Source: Symsagittifera roscoffensis (Eukaryota; Xenacoelomorpha; Acoela; Convolutidae). Taken from it: DNA of 60,000 nucleotides. Location: positions 33,807,955 to 33,867,954 of the forward strand of contig NC_087070.1 of NCBI RefSeq assembly GCF_963678635.1, in the 5' to 3' direction. Positions 11,050 through 21,428 of this stretch are shown here, piece by piece (positions within the stretch are counted from its first letter, which is position 1; each line of letters begins with the position of its first letter). Made by a program: the position numbers and the translations under genes. Under the pieces are notes generated by a model that saw only the letters and a program-made list of their open reading frames with translations, was not told the DNA's origin and did not search any database.

Positions 11050-11540
11050 TTCTAGTCTTTCATAAAACTCTGTCTTCTTGCTGAGGCTGTCAGCATTCCT
11101 GTATTTGTCACGCATCCTGTGCTCGATTATAATGTGTTAGCCGTCTAGCCTGACTACCCACCGACCAATATAGCTCTGGTCCATCGAGTACGTCTTCAAC
11201 CAGGATAACGCTGTTGTCCACGCGTAGCTTAAAGAGAGCGCTCCCTAAGTATGCTCGGTATTTCTCCGCGAATGTGATCACTGCAAACATTTCTGCCTTT
11301 GGTGCACCATATTTCATTTCAGTGTCACTCAACACTTTGCTGCCATATGCAATGAGACGGAGAACTGTTCTTCCATTTGACTCTTGCTCCTGATGTAGTA
11401 TTCCTGAGATGGCTACTACTGGTGCCTCAGTGTCAAGAAGGTACATGCCCTTCTCTGTAGGCATGCCTAGCACTGGCGTTTCGCACAGTTCCTGCTTATG
11501 TTCTCGAAGGCAGCTTTAGCTTCTTCGTTCCGTTCGAACT
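11050..11540 (-). pseudogene. RNase H-like domain of Pol
   Basis: The - strand frame at 11473-11108 starts MLGMPTEKGMYLLDTEAPVVAISGILHQEQ. This corresponds to the DASxxAxGxxLxQ start of the retrotransposon RNase H, where LLDTEA replaces the usual DTDAS, so the first metal-binding Asp is retained and nearby residues have changed. Later motifs include IAYGSKVLSDTEMKYGAPKAEMFAV, where the Glu of the active site falls in AEM, and YLGSALFKLRVDN with the third acidic residue. A stop precedes the start, separating it from RT. Confidence 0.7.
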
Positions 11541-11679
11541 ACTTTCTTTCGTTGCGCATCAGTTTCTGCTTGGGGTACACATTGTCTGCGTATCCTTTTA
11601 TGAACTCACGGTAGTAATTGGCAAACTCCAGGAAGCTCAAAAATTGTGTGTCCGTTCTGGGGGCCTTGCATGTCAACAC

Positions 11680-12232
11680 GGCCTACACTGCTTCCGGGTC
11701 CGGCCTTACGCCATGCCTGTCCGCCATCCTTCCCAGGTACTAGACTGAATCTCTAACGATTTCACATTTCGATGGTTTGCATTTCAAGCCTGCTCTTTTC
11801 ATGCAACCAAAGACCTCATCGAGTCAATCAATGTGGTCTGCCAAGGTGGGTGCTGCTATGACCACGTCATCCTCATTACACATTACACATCACAAGATTG
11901 CCGTACTTCTTAGGTACTCTGGTCAAAGCCTGAGCCATCGGTCTTTGAAAGGTCTCCGTGGCGTAGCAAAAGCCAAAGGGTATCCTCTTCCAATGGTACA
12001 ACCCCAATTCACATGCGAAACCGGTGTTTTCTCTGTCTTTCTTCCGCAGAGGGAACTGCCAGAAAGCGGAACCCAAGTCCAGTGTGGTGAAAAACTTGGC
12101 CTCACCAAGCTTCGAGAGGCTCTCGTCTATTCGCGGTATCGGGTAAGCATCTTTTTTTGTCACTGCGTTTAGGTAATGAAAGTAGCCACGAAACCTAAGC
12201 TGTCCCCCTTTTTTTGCCCATGACAACCCCAC
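11680..12232 (-). pseudogene. Reverse transcriptase of Pol (catalytic motif disrupted)
   Basis: The frame 12232-11876 includes the fingers/palm motifs AYPIPRIDESLSKL, FFTTLDLGSAFWQ (first catalytic Asp) and FACELGLYHWKRIPFGF, then GNLVMCN. Right at the expected Y-x-D-D, a 7-base duplication (tgtaatg twice, on the - strand) changes the frame and gives stops. The thumb-like sequence continues in other frames to about 11680. The element therefore cannot make an active RT. Confidence 0.8.
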
Positions 12233-12527
12233 AAACCCACGGCAATTTCGAGGGTTCTATCATGTCATATTCGAGCAACATTTCTATTTCCGCTCGGCAC
12301 GCTTCCGATTTATGAGGCGTCAATCGTCTTGCGCCTTCCCTATGAGGAATGGCGCCTTCCTCTAATTCGATTTCGTGTTCGACGAAGTTGCAACAACCCG
12401 ATAGCTGCCTTATGTTTTGAAAACACGTCCGCGTTCCGATTTGAAACCGCCCTCAATGATTCAAAATCTCCCTCGCCTATTTTCCCTCTCAAGTATTTTG
12501 TCTCCGGCAAAACCGATTTCGCGGATT

Positions 12528-12975
12528 CTAGTTTGTATGAAGAGAGGGTTCCGGAAAAATTGAGCAGCTCGACAAGCCGTCATCCTTTTCGGATTTCATT
12601 GAAAACAGTTTATTAATAGATTTAAAATCATTAATTCTCTTTAAAATTTTATCTTTATTGGCGTGATTCGCGCAGTCTTTTACGTTATATCTCTTCAAGT
12701 TTGGTGTCACTTCTCATAGTCGGTTTTCGTCGACAAAGCGTAGCCAAGATTCTTTCCACGCTGGATTTCAATAACACACTGGCACACAGTCCGTTTCGTG
12801 TTACTGAAAAGCTCCGGCATAAAATCACTGAGCTTTGACTATATGGGTTCGGTACCAGACAAACCTGTTTTGCATCGCTTAACGAGTTTAAATTTCTTAT
12901 CCTAAAAACTGCTACTACAGCTTGTCCCGGCTGTAGTTTTACTTTTCTATCTAAAAAAATGGCACCTTGTTTCAC
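12528..12975 (-). pseudogene. Pol segment between protease and RT
   Basis: Two frames, 12975-12685 and 12710-12528, carry beta-rich sequence (VKLQPGQAVVAVFRIRNLNSLSDAKQVCLV, then a Lys-rich segment). Position between protease and RT and the same strand support membership of Pol. 12240-12520 continues toward RT with stops and has no distinct domain. Confidence 0.5.
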
Positions 12976-13059
12976 CTGTTATTATTCTATTAATTGGTCG
13001 CTTAACATACTTCCGATCCGGGTTTCTGATCCTTGTTAGGCCGTTGTTCAAGTCAATCA

Positions 13060-13436
13060 TCACAACGAAATTCCTGCAAAGTCACGGCCCAAGATGAATT
13101 GATCGGAGTCGTCTAAGTTCTCTACCACAAGGAAGGTCATCCAAAGATCCCGTCCTCCCATGTGAAGGTCCGTTATTGGTGTTCTTCCGGCTACGTAGAT
13201 TGCTCCGCGGTTGTCGGCCGCTACTCTGAGGTTTGTCGTAATTGGATCTTCACTCGGAAACCCATTCTTTCCCATTCTTGCCCGTTCTTCCTGACCCAAT
13301 AGATCTGCCATGTTTGGTCACTATCTGTTGTGACGTAAGTCCTAGTGTAGATACTTATCCCGTCAACGTTCAACGTTTTGTTAAGGTCCGTAGACTTCCA
13401 CGTAGCGTCCGTGGAGTTTCTTTGTTCGAGGGTCAT
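13060..13436 (-). pseudogene. Retropepsin-like protease region
   Basis: Two overlapping - strand frames (13436-13221 and 13311-13060) combine to a decayed aspartic-protease-like segment. The terminal DSDQFILGRDFAG corresponds to the ILGRD-F/L motif that closes the retropepsin domain in gypsy elements. I do not see an intact D-T/S-G active site: TTDSD at the start of the frame is the nearest acidic motif. The call rests mainly on position and the ILGRDF ending. Confidence 0.55.
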
Positions 13437-14013
13437 CCGTTGTCAACAACGCTCGCACAGCCATCGACTCAGTGCTTGGCTCCACCTGTGTCAGATAATC
13501 TGCATATGTGTCTAAATGCATCATAGTGAACTGTGAGGGCTCACTTATGTTCCTGATCACCTGATGTCCCGCAACTGAAATTATTGACTGTGTTCTGCTT
13601 CCTTGTGGCACCGTTCCGTACGTCTGCCCAGAGATCACGTTTAGTTTCATGCTCAAACTGCTTGGTGCTTTCGTTTCTTTGACATATGATGCCTCGAAGG
13701 CGTTAAGCTTCTCCTGAATTTTCTCATTCTCTAGTTCGAACTTCTCTTTTTGTTCGATCTCCTTCGTCACCAACTCTTGCTGGACTCTGTTTAGAGCATC
13801 CCTCGCGCCTGCCCTATAGTCGATCTTGAAGTCATCTGCCGCAGTCAACGGTTCCGGTTCACTTATCTCTTCCGTTACTGCCTGCATCTTCTTTGTTGCC
13901 AGCTCTTGCGGTTTCTCCTTTCTGCATGCCTCCGCTTCACTCAACAGGCGAGCCTTGCTGCCTTTCACATCCGATAATGCTTCTTCATGCCTTGGATGCT
14001 TGATGTCTGCCAC
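13381..14013 (-). pseudogene. Gag C-terminal / Gag-Pol junction, coiled-coil region
   Basis: A 210-codon frame with a long charged helical stretch (RVQQELVTKEIEQKEKFELENEKIQEKL) expected to form a coiled coil, followed by a region leading into protease. It lies directly downstream of the zinc knuckle in element orientation. Ends within the start of the protease region. Confidence 0.5.
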
Positions 14014-14165
14014 AGCATCCCAAATGACCCTCCAAGTTACAAAACAAAATAAATTTGGCCGAATTTTGCATTGGCTCCCCTCATGAAATCTTCATGATGG
14101 ACCTCTGAAGCATCTTCATCCTCGAGGCTAAAGCCTATTGCTTTCATGCCCTGTTTGTACGTTGG

Positions 14166-14207
14166 GCATGCTGACACATGATGGTCCGTCGAACTGCAAT
14201 TTGCACA
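14166..14207 (-). pseudogene. Nucleocapsid-type CCHC zinc knuckle of Gag
   Basis: On the - strand it translates as CANCSSTDHHVSAC, which is a canonical C-x2-C-x4-H-x4-C zinc knuckle. This binds the element's RNA in Gag proteins. It is too short to appear as its own long frame, as stops lie on both sides, at about 14270 and 14090. It supports the Gag identity of the surrounding sequence. Confidence 0.75.
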
Positions 14208-14594
14208 AGAGCGTCTCTTGTCCTTATCGTCCTTTGGTGTGTACCAATTGTTACCCTGGTTAGCTGCTCAATTGTTAACATTGCCATAGTTATTTTTGTA
14301 ATGGCCAGATCTCGATGGGGGTTTTAGAAAAAGATAATCCTTTGACTTAAGTCTCAGCTCCTCTGGTGTTGGCGCATTAGTTGAAACTGGTATGTAATGT
14401 GTCGCTTACATAGTACGAAGCTCGTCATTCTTCACACCGTCGATGAATTTTGAGACTACTGCTAGTTTCATCCTGCTGTTTGACTCATCTGGTTGACTAC
14501 GCCTTCTAAGTATCTCCAAATCATCTAAAAATTTGTCTATCTTCTCGTCTTTACGTTGCCTCCGTTTCTGGAAGCGCATCATCACTTTGCGTTC

Positions 14595-15600
14595 TCATAC
14601 TCCTGAGCCAAAACGATTTAACAAGATTTCAAAGATTTTCTCAGCTGTATCCCGCTGGTATTGCTTTATGGCCATCACGCAGTTTAGGGCTGTCCCTTCC
14701 AGGTTGCTGGTGAGCGCACTGCATTCTTGTCTTTCTGTCAAGTCCTCCTCTTCAAAATGCAGTTTCATCACGTCTATCCAGGTATCAATACAGCCATCAG
14801 ATTCGTCTTTATAGCATCTTGGTTTCTTAAAAACTCTTCTGGAATTTTCACTGCGTTCACTGGTTTTCAATAACCTCGTAAGGAAAGTTTCCAAGGACCT
14901 GTTCAGAGGTTCAAAGGCTGTGGCCATTGATGTTGCGTTCCGTGAATGCCGCGCTTGAGCATCATTCACGTCTCCCAGTCGCATGTGTGTCTTGCGTCGG
15001 TCGTTCGTTTGAGGTCTGTCTGTTGCCAGTTGAACTTCCTCTGATTATTGGGCCCCGTTGCCTATTGCCCCCTATGACATAGCTTGATGAACTGCCCCTT
15101 CCTCTCGTGTATCCATATGTCCATCTTCTATTAAGTTGTTCATTGAAGTTCACTCTCGGCTCCCTGCTGGGTTCTCCTGAGTTTGTTTCCCCATTCCTCG
15201 ATCCACTCCTGTTTTCTAGGAGCCCATCTAACCTATCCGTGATAGTCCGAGTGCTTTTCTCCATCTTCGCGTCTATTCTCGTGTCAAGAGTCCCAAGAGT
15301 CTGCTCTTGTTGAATACTCAACTTCTTCATGTGATCTCTCAATCGTGTCTCCCTTTGCTCAGCTTCCCTTGTCATTCGTGACAAGTTTTTGGCCAAGTGT
15401 TCATCCGTTCTCTCCTTCAAGTGTTTTTCACTTCTGCTGACTTCTTGTCTGTTGCGGTTGATCTCTTCCCGCAGGCTTTCTCTCTCGACGTGAACTGCTC
15501 TCTCTAGTTCACTCAATCTTAAGGACATCTGTTCGTTCTGTTCTCCTATACTGCCCACTATGTTGGCCAAGGCTTCTTCAATTGATGCTCCGTTTTCCAC
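14595..15600 (-). pseudogene. Gag, coiled-coil and capsid-like region
   Basis: Frame 15600-14962 begins MENGASIEEALANIVGSI and has a long heptad-like charged helix (about residues 20-110) then an Arg/Gly-rich patch (TRGRGSSSSYVIGGNRQRG). Frame 14984-14595 starts MRLGDVNDAQARHSRN and carries the capsid-like CYKDESDGCIDTWIDVMKLHF and GTALNCVMAIKQY pattern, similar in layout to the retrotransposon gag domain (a helix pair followed by a W-x3-M motif). Identity as Gag follows from order and the zinc knuckle downstream. Confidence 0.6.
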
Positions 15601-15694
15601 CTATGGCGTCACATGTGGTGGTGTAACCCTATCGGTTCCGGGCATCTTAATGCTGGTCGAGACTCGAGTCTTACTTCTCTACCTCGACATTTCT

Positions 15695-16105
15695 TCATAA
15701 TCCGCTTCTGGATCCGCTGGTGGCACTTCCGAAATCGTCCCTGTCACAAAATATCCTTGATCCATTTGCTGTCTTGCTTGTTTTCCTGACCTTACCAAAT
15801 GGGTCCGTAGAGCCGGTCTCACTATTGGTGTATGCATCATTCTCCTGAGTCGAACTATTGAGGCTTATTTGAGATTCGAAGTCATCTTGTTCGTCATCGT
15901 CCTCCTCCTCTTCCTGGGTTTTTGCTTCATCACCTGTACCCGCTCCCATGGTAAATGGAAAGAGATTTCCCAAAGTGTTTTTCACTCGTTCCGAAAACGA
16001 GGAGGACGTTGCCGGTTTCTCCGTCACCCCATGCAGCATAGTGTTATCAGTGGGTGAACTTGCAGTCGCCACGTTTCCAGTAGAGATGTCGGACAGTTCC
16101 GACAT
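15695..16105 (-). pseudogene. Gag N-terminal acidic region
   Basis: A 136-codon frame beginning MSELSDISTGNV. It has a run of Glu/Asp (EEEEDDDEQDD) and is Ser/Thr-rich. It lies directly upstream of the main gag frame, separated by stops. Probably the N-terminal extension of Gag; no domain is recognisable. Confidence 0.45.
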
Positions 16106-16499
16106 CTCCTCTCGATCTAGTGTCCCGGTGGAAGTGGCAAAATCTTAGCCTTGTTCTACCGGCATGGATTCACTCGCCAATCTTCTGTTCCCTTTCCCTT
16201 CCGTTCCACGTCCTGTCCGACTATCATCCAAGGCAGGGTCCGGATGAATCTCTACTTCTAACGTTGCCTTTTATCTTTCTGAGGACTTTTGACTCCTGCT
16301 TTCAACCATTCCACCTGAAACTTACTTACCTTTGTTGGTCCGGGTCCGTGCGATCCTTTCCACAAAAGGGTCGTTCATTGCTTTTTTTTTGTTTCTCTGG
16401 TATGAATTTGCTAGAGCAATCACTTAGTTTAGGTATCCTTGACTTGTCTAGATTCACTTTCTGTATCACTTCTCACCGCTCATGCACTCAATTAGATTG

Positions 16500-17261
16500 C
16501 TAAGGTTCTTATTGTTTGAATACTGATAATAATAACACAACACAATAAGTTCCCAAAGTTTCACTATAATAGTGACCACCAATCCTTGTATGTTATCACA
16601 GTAAAGCGTGTATACAATTTGTTCACAACAATCGATTGTTGGTTCTAAGATATGAAGCTAGCACAGTCTGATGATATCAACATATCTAAAAGATCTACCC
16701 GCTCAATAACAATTATTGAGGATTTTAAAACCAAAAACGAAGAAAGGTGAAAATAAATTCCAAACAAAATGTATGTGTTTGTACTTTACTCAGTGGCAAT
16801 TCAATTGTCGAACGTGTTTCTAAAAAACAGATCTCTCTGTTCAGTGCAGCACTAAGCAGACAAAACTTGAAAGCATTTACTTTATCAAGTGGGCGTCTAT
16901 TGCACCCACCGAGTCCTGTGTTACCTATCTGCCTTCGGATTGCCCGAGCTAGACCTACAAAAATCTTCAAGGCAACCACGTTTCCAAAAAATAGTTTGGA
17001 TTTTAATCCACGCAATTTTATGTCAAAATCTGTTTCCAATTAGACTTAGAGTCACGAATCTCAGGGCTTAGACCTGTTTTGTTTTACTATGATCTTTTTA
17101 AAGGCAAGTTACCAGTGCAGTCACTAGCTTCTAGCCTGATTCCTAAAATTGTAATGTTCTTTACTATTTATATCACTTCCTTCTACGTACGCTTTAGGAT
17201 CCCTAGAATCAGATGCTTTATAGGAAAAATAATTTTAAAAACATTGTATTTCTATGACAAA
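16500..17261. other. Sequence with no supported gene
   Basis: This stretch holds AT-rich DNA with short frames of about 100 codons on both strands at 16725-17043 that overlap one another. Neither has a recognisable domain. It may contain the 5' end or LTR of the - strand retroelement, but I found no matching copy at the left end of the window. Confidence 0.5.
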
Positions 17262-17690
17262 ATTAGGCCCCTTCCGGATTTGCAAAATAGGACCCTTCCG
17301 GATTGGCGAAAATGGGACCCTTCCGGATTGGCAAAATTGGGACCCCTCCGGATTGGTGGAAATGGGACTCTTTTGGATTGGTGAATTTAGGGCCCTTCCG
17401 AATTGGTGAAAATGGGACCCTTCCGGATTGGTGATAATGGGATCCTTCCGGATTGGTGAAATTGAGACCCTTCCGGATTGGTGAAAATGGAACTCTTCCG
17501 GATTGATGAAAATGGGATCCTTCCGGATTGGTTAAAACGGGATCCTTCCGGATTGGGAACCCTCCGGATTGGTGAAAATGAGACCCTTCCTGATTGGTGA
17601 AAATGGGACCCTTCCGGATTGACAAAACTGGGACCCTTTCGGATTGGGACCCCTCCGGGTTTGTAAAAATGGCTTTTCCGAGACGTTTAA
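17262..17690. repeat. 25-bp minisatellite, core ACCCTTCCGGATTGG
   Basis: About 15-16 variable copies of a 25-base unit (ACCCTTCCGGATTGG followed by TGAAAATGGG) in tandem. Some copies are shortened, for example at 17545-17560 and 17630-17660. As 25 is not a multiple of three, three units make a 75-base, 25-residue super-repeat, so one - strand frame stays open through the array (17625-17263). That frame is a by-product of the period and is not evidence for a protein. The CCCTTCCGG core also appears singly across the adjacent 2.2-kb units. Confidence 0.9.
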
Positions 17691-17998
17691 AAATTACACC
17701 CGAGACCCTTCCTGATACGGTCTCCGAGGCTATTATGCCAAATGAAATAACTAGGAAGCGTGTTTTTTCCGTCCCCAGACCCTTCCGGATCGGAGCTAAG
17801 CTGCTTTTTTGACCATTCTCCTCAACTGCGATGGGTCTTATAACTAGCTTAGTCTTTACTCGACTATCGTTTTCTGGGTTCCCTAACCCTCCCTTTTTGT
17901 CAAGAACAGCTTAAAATTGCCTTATTCAACCGTTACTACCCTTTGGTAGGGGTATAAGGGCTTTCCAAAAAAAAAACTTTTTACGAAACGTGAAGGGT
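17691..17998. other. Non-coding sequence after the minisatellite
   Basis: Contains isolated CCCTTCC motifs like those of the array (about 17705 and 17780) and poly-A/T runs. No gene or RNA is visible. Confidence 0.5.
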
Positions 17999-18798
17999 CT
18001 ACCTTCACAAATTGGTAACTTTGCTAAAAACAATCTTAACAACTTTCTATGCTTAATTTTTTGAACTATTGAAGGCTTTATAAGTAAGTTCAACTAATTT
18101 CTGATCTAATGGTACCAAGATCAACTGGATCAGTCCAGTAGTTCCAAATTTATTATTCACAACGTCTTTTTTTAAGGTTCAAAAATTTTCTCACTTATAG
18201 GTTCCGCCTAACTTTTTTCGCAATCCTTATCTTATTGACCTAAATTTTTTTGATTCGAGCTCAAAAGGCTTATATTCTTCTAGTTCAATGCAAAAAAAAA
18301 CCGATATGAAACGTTCCAGTTGAAAAAAATTTCCAAAAACAATGCTCTTAGGACACCTCCGGATTGACTATTCCACTAAATCAAACACGTTAAGCTCGAT
18401 TTCACTGGGACCCGGAAAGTTATTGGCAAGCGGCTTTTAAAAAGTGTCGATTCACTATTGAAAATTGTTCGAACAACAGTTTTAATTGTCCGAACGCAAA
18501 AATTTCAAAAAATTTTCTTATTTTGTAGCGTTTCGTTTTTCAAAAATCAAGAAAATTCGGTTTTAGGTATCCAATTAGTTCCAACCCCTTCCGAACTAAA
18601 GTAAACCGGTTCCAATAATTAAACTAGTGCAGTTACAAGGTAAATCACCAATTTAGCACTTTTTTCCTTTTCAAAAATATCGATATCTCGAAAATTGCGA
18701 TTTGTGGGGGGTTCAAAATATCGCTATTTTGACCCTAAAACCGGTCTGCTTACTGTATTTTTCACTGAAAAACGGTAGCGGAGTATTAATATAGGCTG

Positions 18799-18806
18799 TA
18801 TAAATA
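18799..18806 (+). promoter_or_regulatory. TATA box of unit 1
   Basis: TATAAATA within GGCTGTATAAATAGT, about 160 bases before the lost start codon of the small ORF, conserved in both units. Confidence 0.5.
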
Positions 18807-18965
18807 GTAACACTAGTAATATTATACCCCTCCGGACTTGTCCAATATCCGAATTAAGGTGCCTAAAGCGGAAATTCGCAACTCGGTGAGGGTCACTTCA
18901 GTGCAGTCACTGTCGAGCCTCCACAGATTGATATCTTAATTTTTGTACCAAAAGGGATACAAAAC

Positions 18966-19175
18966 TTGTTAACGATACCCAACAGTCGATTGTTGTTTTC
19001 CTTGAGCCCATTCTTAGTGCTCCTTGCAGTGCTTGCCGGATCAGTATTCTGCTCTAATCCTGAGACCCTTCAGGATTTAGCGCAAATTAGCATTAACTTG
19101 CTTAAATACTCAAATAACCCTGAAATACAAGCACCAGAAACGGGCCACAATTTTGATCGTAACGATCCTGACTGA
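18966..19175 (+). pseudogene. Broken copy of the small secreted-protein ORF
   Basis: This copy matches the ORF in the second unit over the hydrophobic leader (LLFSLSPFLVLLAVLAGS) and the FCSNPETLQDLAQI block. The base triplet at the start codon is TTG rather than ATG, and one extra C in AGCACCAGAAACG compared with unit 2 (AGCACAGAAACG) shifts the frame, so the protein ends early with FDRNDPD. Both changes point to loss of function here and retention in unit 2. Confidence 0.7.
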
Positions 19176-20975
19176 TATAAACGCCTGTAACAATAATAAA
19201 TCTAACAATAACGAACGGAAGGGTCGGATCACATCTCGTGTGGGGGTATGATTTCTGCTGATTTTATAATTTTTTTTAACTGTTTTTGGTTTTTTCGGTT
19301 ATTTTTTTCTGTTTTTTTAATTTTTCTTAGGTACTATACTACTTTTTGCTTAGTTTGATGTATATCTTTAAGTGCCTCTGGTCACAAACCCCTCAGGGTA
19401 CGACTTGACGGCCAAACCACCCACCCTTCCTGGTACGTGAATTTTCGGTCTTATTTAGGTTAAAAAGCAAGTTTCGAGAATCCGGAAGGCTTCCGCATTC
19501 CAAACTACCCTTCCGCCCCTGTGCTAAGGGCCTGATTTAGAGCATCCACTCGGCGCAAAGCGCTCGTTAACGGTTCTGCCGTTCATGATGTTTAAAAAAT
19601 AACACCCAGGAGCGCCATAAAAACATGTATGTAACATTCGCCCGGAAGTACAAATTGACGAAAAAAGAAGCTAGGTTCTAAAACGACCGGTTAGCGTCTC
19701 AACACAGCTCTATATCCTTTTCACCGTCTCCGCCAAAGCCAATTTTTTGGTGGTCTTTCTAACATCGGGTCGACAAAAAAAACGATACTGTTTCCGGCTT
19801 CGATCGGAACGCTCTAATTAATTTAATTATATGCAAAAGTAGTGAGCTCATGGCTGGGTCTCAGTATCCCCAAATCACGAGGTCACTCCGAAAAACAGGG
19901 CTACTTTTTATTTATCATAATACTATTGTTTTTGTTCGGTAGATACAAATCATCAACTCCATCGAAGAAGGATCAACCCTTACCCTCAACTCCTAGCTTC
20001 TAATAATCTGTAAACGAATTTAGATGTTATTAATTCAATTCCGGACATGACCAGAAGCTAAAAATTCATAAAAACAGAGAGGTACAGTTTTCTTCCGAGA
20101 CACTTCCAGATTCTGGAATCTGGGCAAATAACAGTCTTATTTCTTCCCGGAAGGCTGGACACGTCGTCCCAATACCCTTCCTGGTTCTCTACCTTCACAA
20201 ATTAGTAACTTTGTTAAAAACAACCCTAAAAACTTTCTATGCTTTTTTCGAACAATTGAAGCGTTTATAGGTAAGCTCATCTAATTTCTGATCTAATGGT
20301 ACCAAGATCAACTGGTTCTGTCCAGTAGTTTTAAAATTTTTAATCAAAACGTCTTTTTTAAGGTTCAAAAAGTTTCTCATTTATAGGTTCCGCCTAACTT
20401 TCTACGCAATTCTTATCTTATTGGTTGATCCGAGCTCAGAAGGCCTATATTTTTCTAGTTCAATGCAAAAAACCCAATCTGAAACGTTCCAGTTGAAAAA
20501 ATTTTCCAAAAACAATCCTATTTGGACACCTCGGTATTGACGAATCCACTAAATCAAACACGTTAAGCTCGATTTCACTGGGGCCCGGAAGGTTATTGGC
20601 AAACGGGTTTTAAAAGCTGCCGACTCTTTAGTCAAAATTGTTCGAACAACAGTTTTCATTGTCCTAACGCAGAAATTTCAAAAAATTTTCTTATTTTGTA
20701 GCGTTTCGTTTTTTCAAAATTCAAGAAAATTCGGTTTTCGGTACCCAATTAGTTCCAACCCCTTCAGAACTAAAGTAAACCAGTTCCACTAATTATACTA
20801 GTGCAGTTACAATGTAACTCACCAATTTAGCCTTTTTTCCGTGTCAAAAAATATCGATATCTCCAAAATTGCGATTTGTGGGGGATCAAAATATAACTAT
20901 TTTGACCCTAAAAAACGGTCTGCTTACTGTAATTTTTTTGACTGAAATACGGTAGCGGAATATTAATATAGGCTG

Positions 20976-20983
20976 TATAAATA
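20976..20983 (+). promoter_or_regulatory. TATA box of the small secreted-protein gene
   Basis: TATAAATA lies 168 bases upstream of the ATG at 21144. The same box is at the same place in unit 1. Its preservation in both copies suggests it was part of an ancestral promoter. Confidence 0.5.
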
Positions 20984-21143
20984 GTAATACTAGTAATATT
21001 ATACCCCTCCGGGCTTGTCGAATATCCGAATTAAGGTGCTTAACTCGGAAATTCGCAACTCGGTGGAGGGTCACTTCAGTGCAGTCACTGTCGAGCCCCC
21101 ACCGATTGCTATCTTGTTTTCTGTAGCAAAAGGGATACAAAAA

Positions 21144-21428
21144 ATGTTAGCGATACCCAACAGTGGATTGTTGTTGTCCCTGGGCCCCTTCTTAGTGCTC
21201 CTTGCACTGCTTGCCGGATCAGTCTTCTGCTCTAATCCCGAGACCCTTCAGGATTTAGCGCAAATTTGCATTAACTTGCTTAAATACTCAAATAACCCTA
21301 CGGTACAAGCACAGAAACGGGCCACAATTTTGATCGTAACGATCCTGACTGATATAAATGCCTTTAACAACAATAAATCTAACATCAACAAACGGAAGGG
21401 ACGGATCACATCTCGTCTGGGGGTATGA
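21144..21428 (+). CDS. Small predicted secreted protein, 94 residues
   Basis: Chosen start is the ATG that directly precedes the hydrophobic leader; the longer frame from 21015 adds 43 residues without hydrophobic or domain character and before this leader. The leader LLLSLGPFLVLLALLAGSVFC (about residues 9-29) followed by SNPETL looks like a signal peptide with a cleavage site near Ser-Val-Phe-Cys/Ser. The mature part is about 65 residues with one Cys and a basic Lys/Arg/Asn-rich end. I recognise no family, so no function is assigned. A second, broken copy lies 2.2 kb upstream. A possible donor (GTATGA) overlaps the stop, so a spliced form with a different end is possible. Confidence 0.4.
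   Translation: MLAIPNSGLLLSLGPFLVLLALLAGSVFCSNPETLQDLAQICINLLKYSNNPTVQAQKRATILIVTILTDINAFNNNKSNINKRKGRITSRLGV

Larger units (their letters stand above)
1..16500 (-). mobile_element. Degraded Ty3/gypsy-like LTR retrotransposon with an extra third coding region
   Basis: Read on the - strand, from high to low coordinates, the order is gag (16105-13381), retropepsin-like protease (about 13060), RT (about 12232-11680), RNase H (about 11470), integrase (9754-8300) and a long extra coding region (8214 to about 800). PR-RT-RNaseH-IN is the Ty3/gypsy order. The frame is broken by many stops and small indels, so this is a dead copy. I could not find matching LTRs, a primer-binding site or a target duplication. 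The right end lies near 16500; the left end may be outside the window. Bases 1-530 hold AT-rich sequence with no coding signal, possibly the 3' untranslated part. The extra region is about 7.4 kb including an internal duplication, much larger than an ordinary env. Confidence 0.85.
17999..20188 (+). repeat. 2.2-kb tandem unit 1
   Basis: This unit and the next start with CTACCTTCACAAATT and stay alignable base by base over about 2.19 kb, with small indels. Each carries, in order: an AT-rich leader, CCGGAAGG-type motifs, a TATA box, a small secreted-protein ORF, a T-rich stretch, and a tail ending CCTTCCTGGTTC. Unit 1 has drifted more: its ORF start and frame are lost. The units look like a duplicated gene locus or part of a larger satellite. 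Confidence 0.9.

Noticed and set aside
1-16500. Endogenous retrovirus with envelope
   Set aside because: The region after integrase has no visible signal peptide, furin site or membrane anchor; SGNH-like motifs do not match known envelope proteins.
16725-17043. Two overlapping opposite frames of about 100 codons
   Set aside because: No domain, no support for either strand, and they overlap almost fully.
17262-17690. CRISPR-like array or repeat protein
   Set aside because: Units are directly adjacent with no spacers, the DNA is eukaryotic, and the open frame follows from the 25-base period and lack of stops in the unit.
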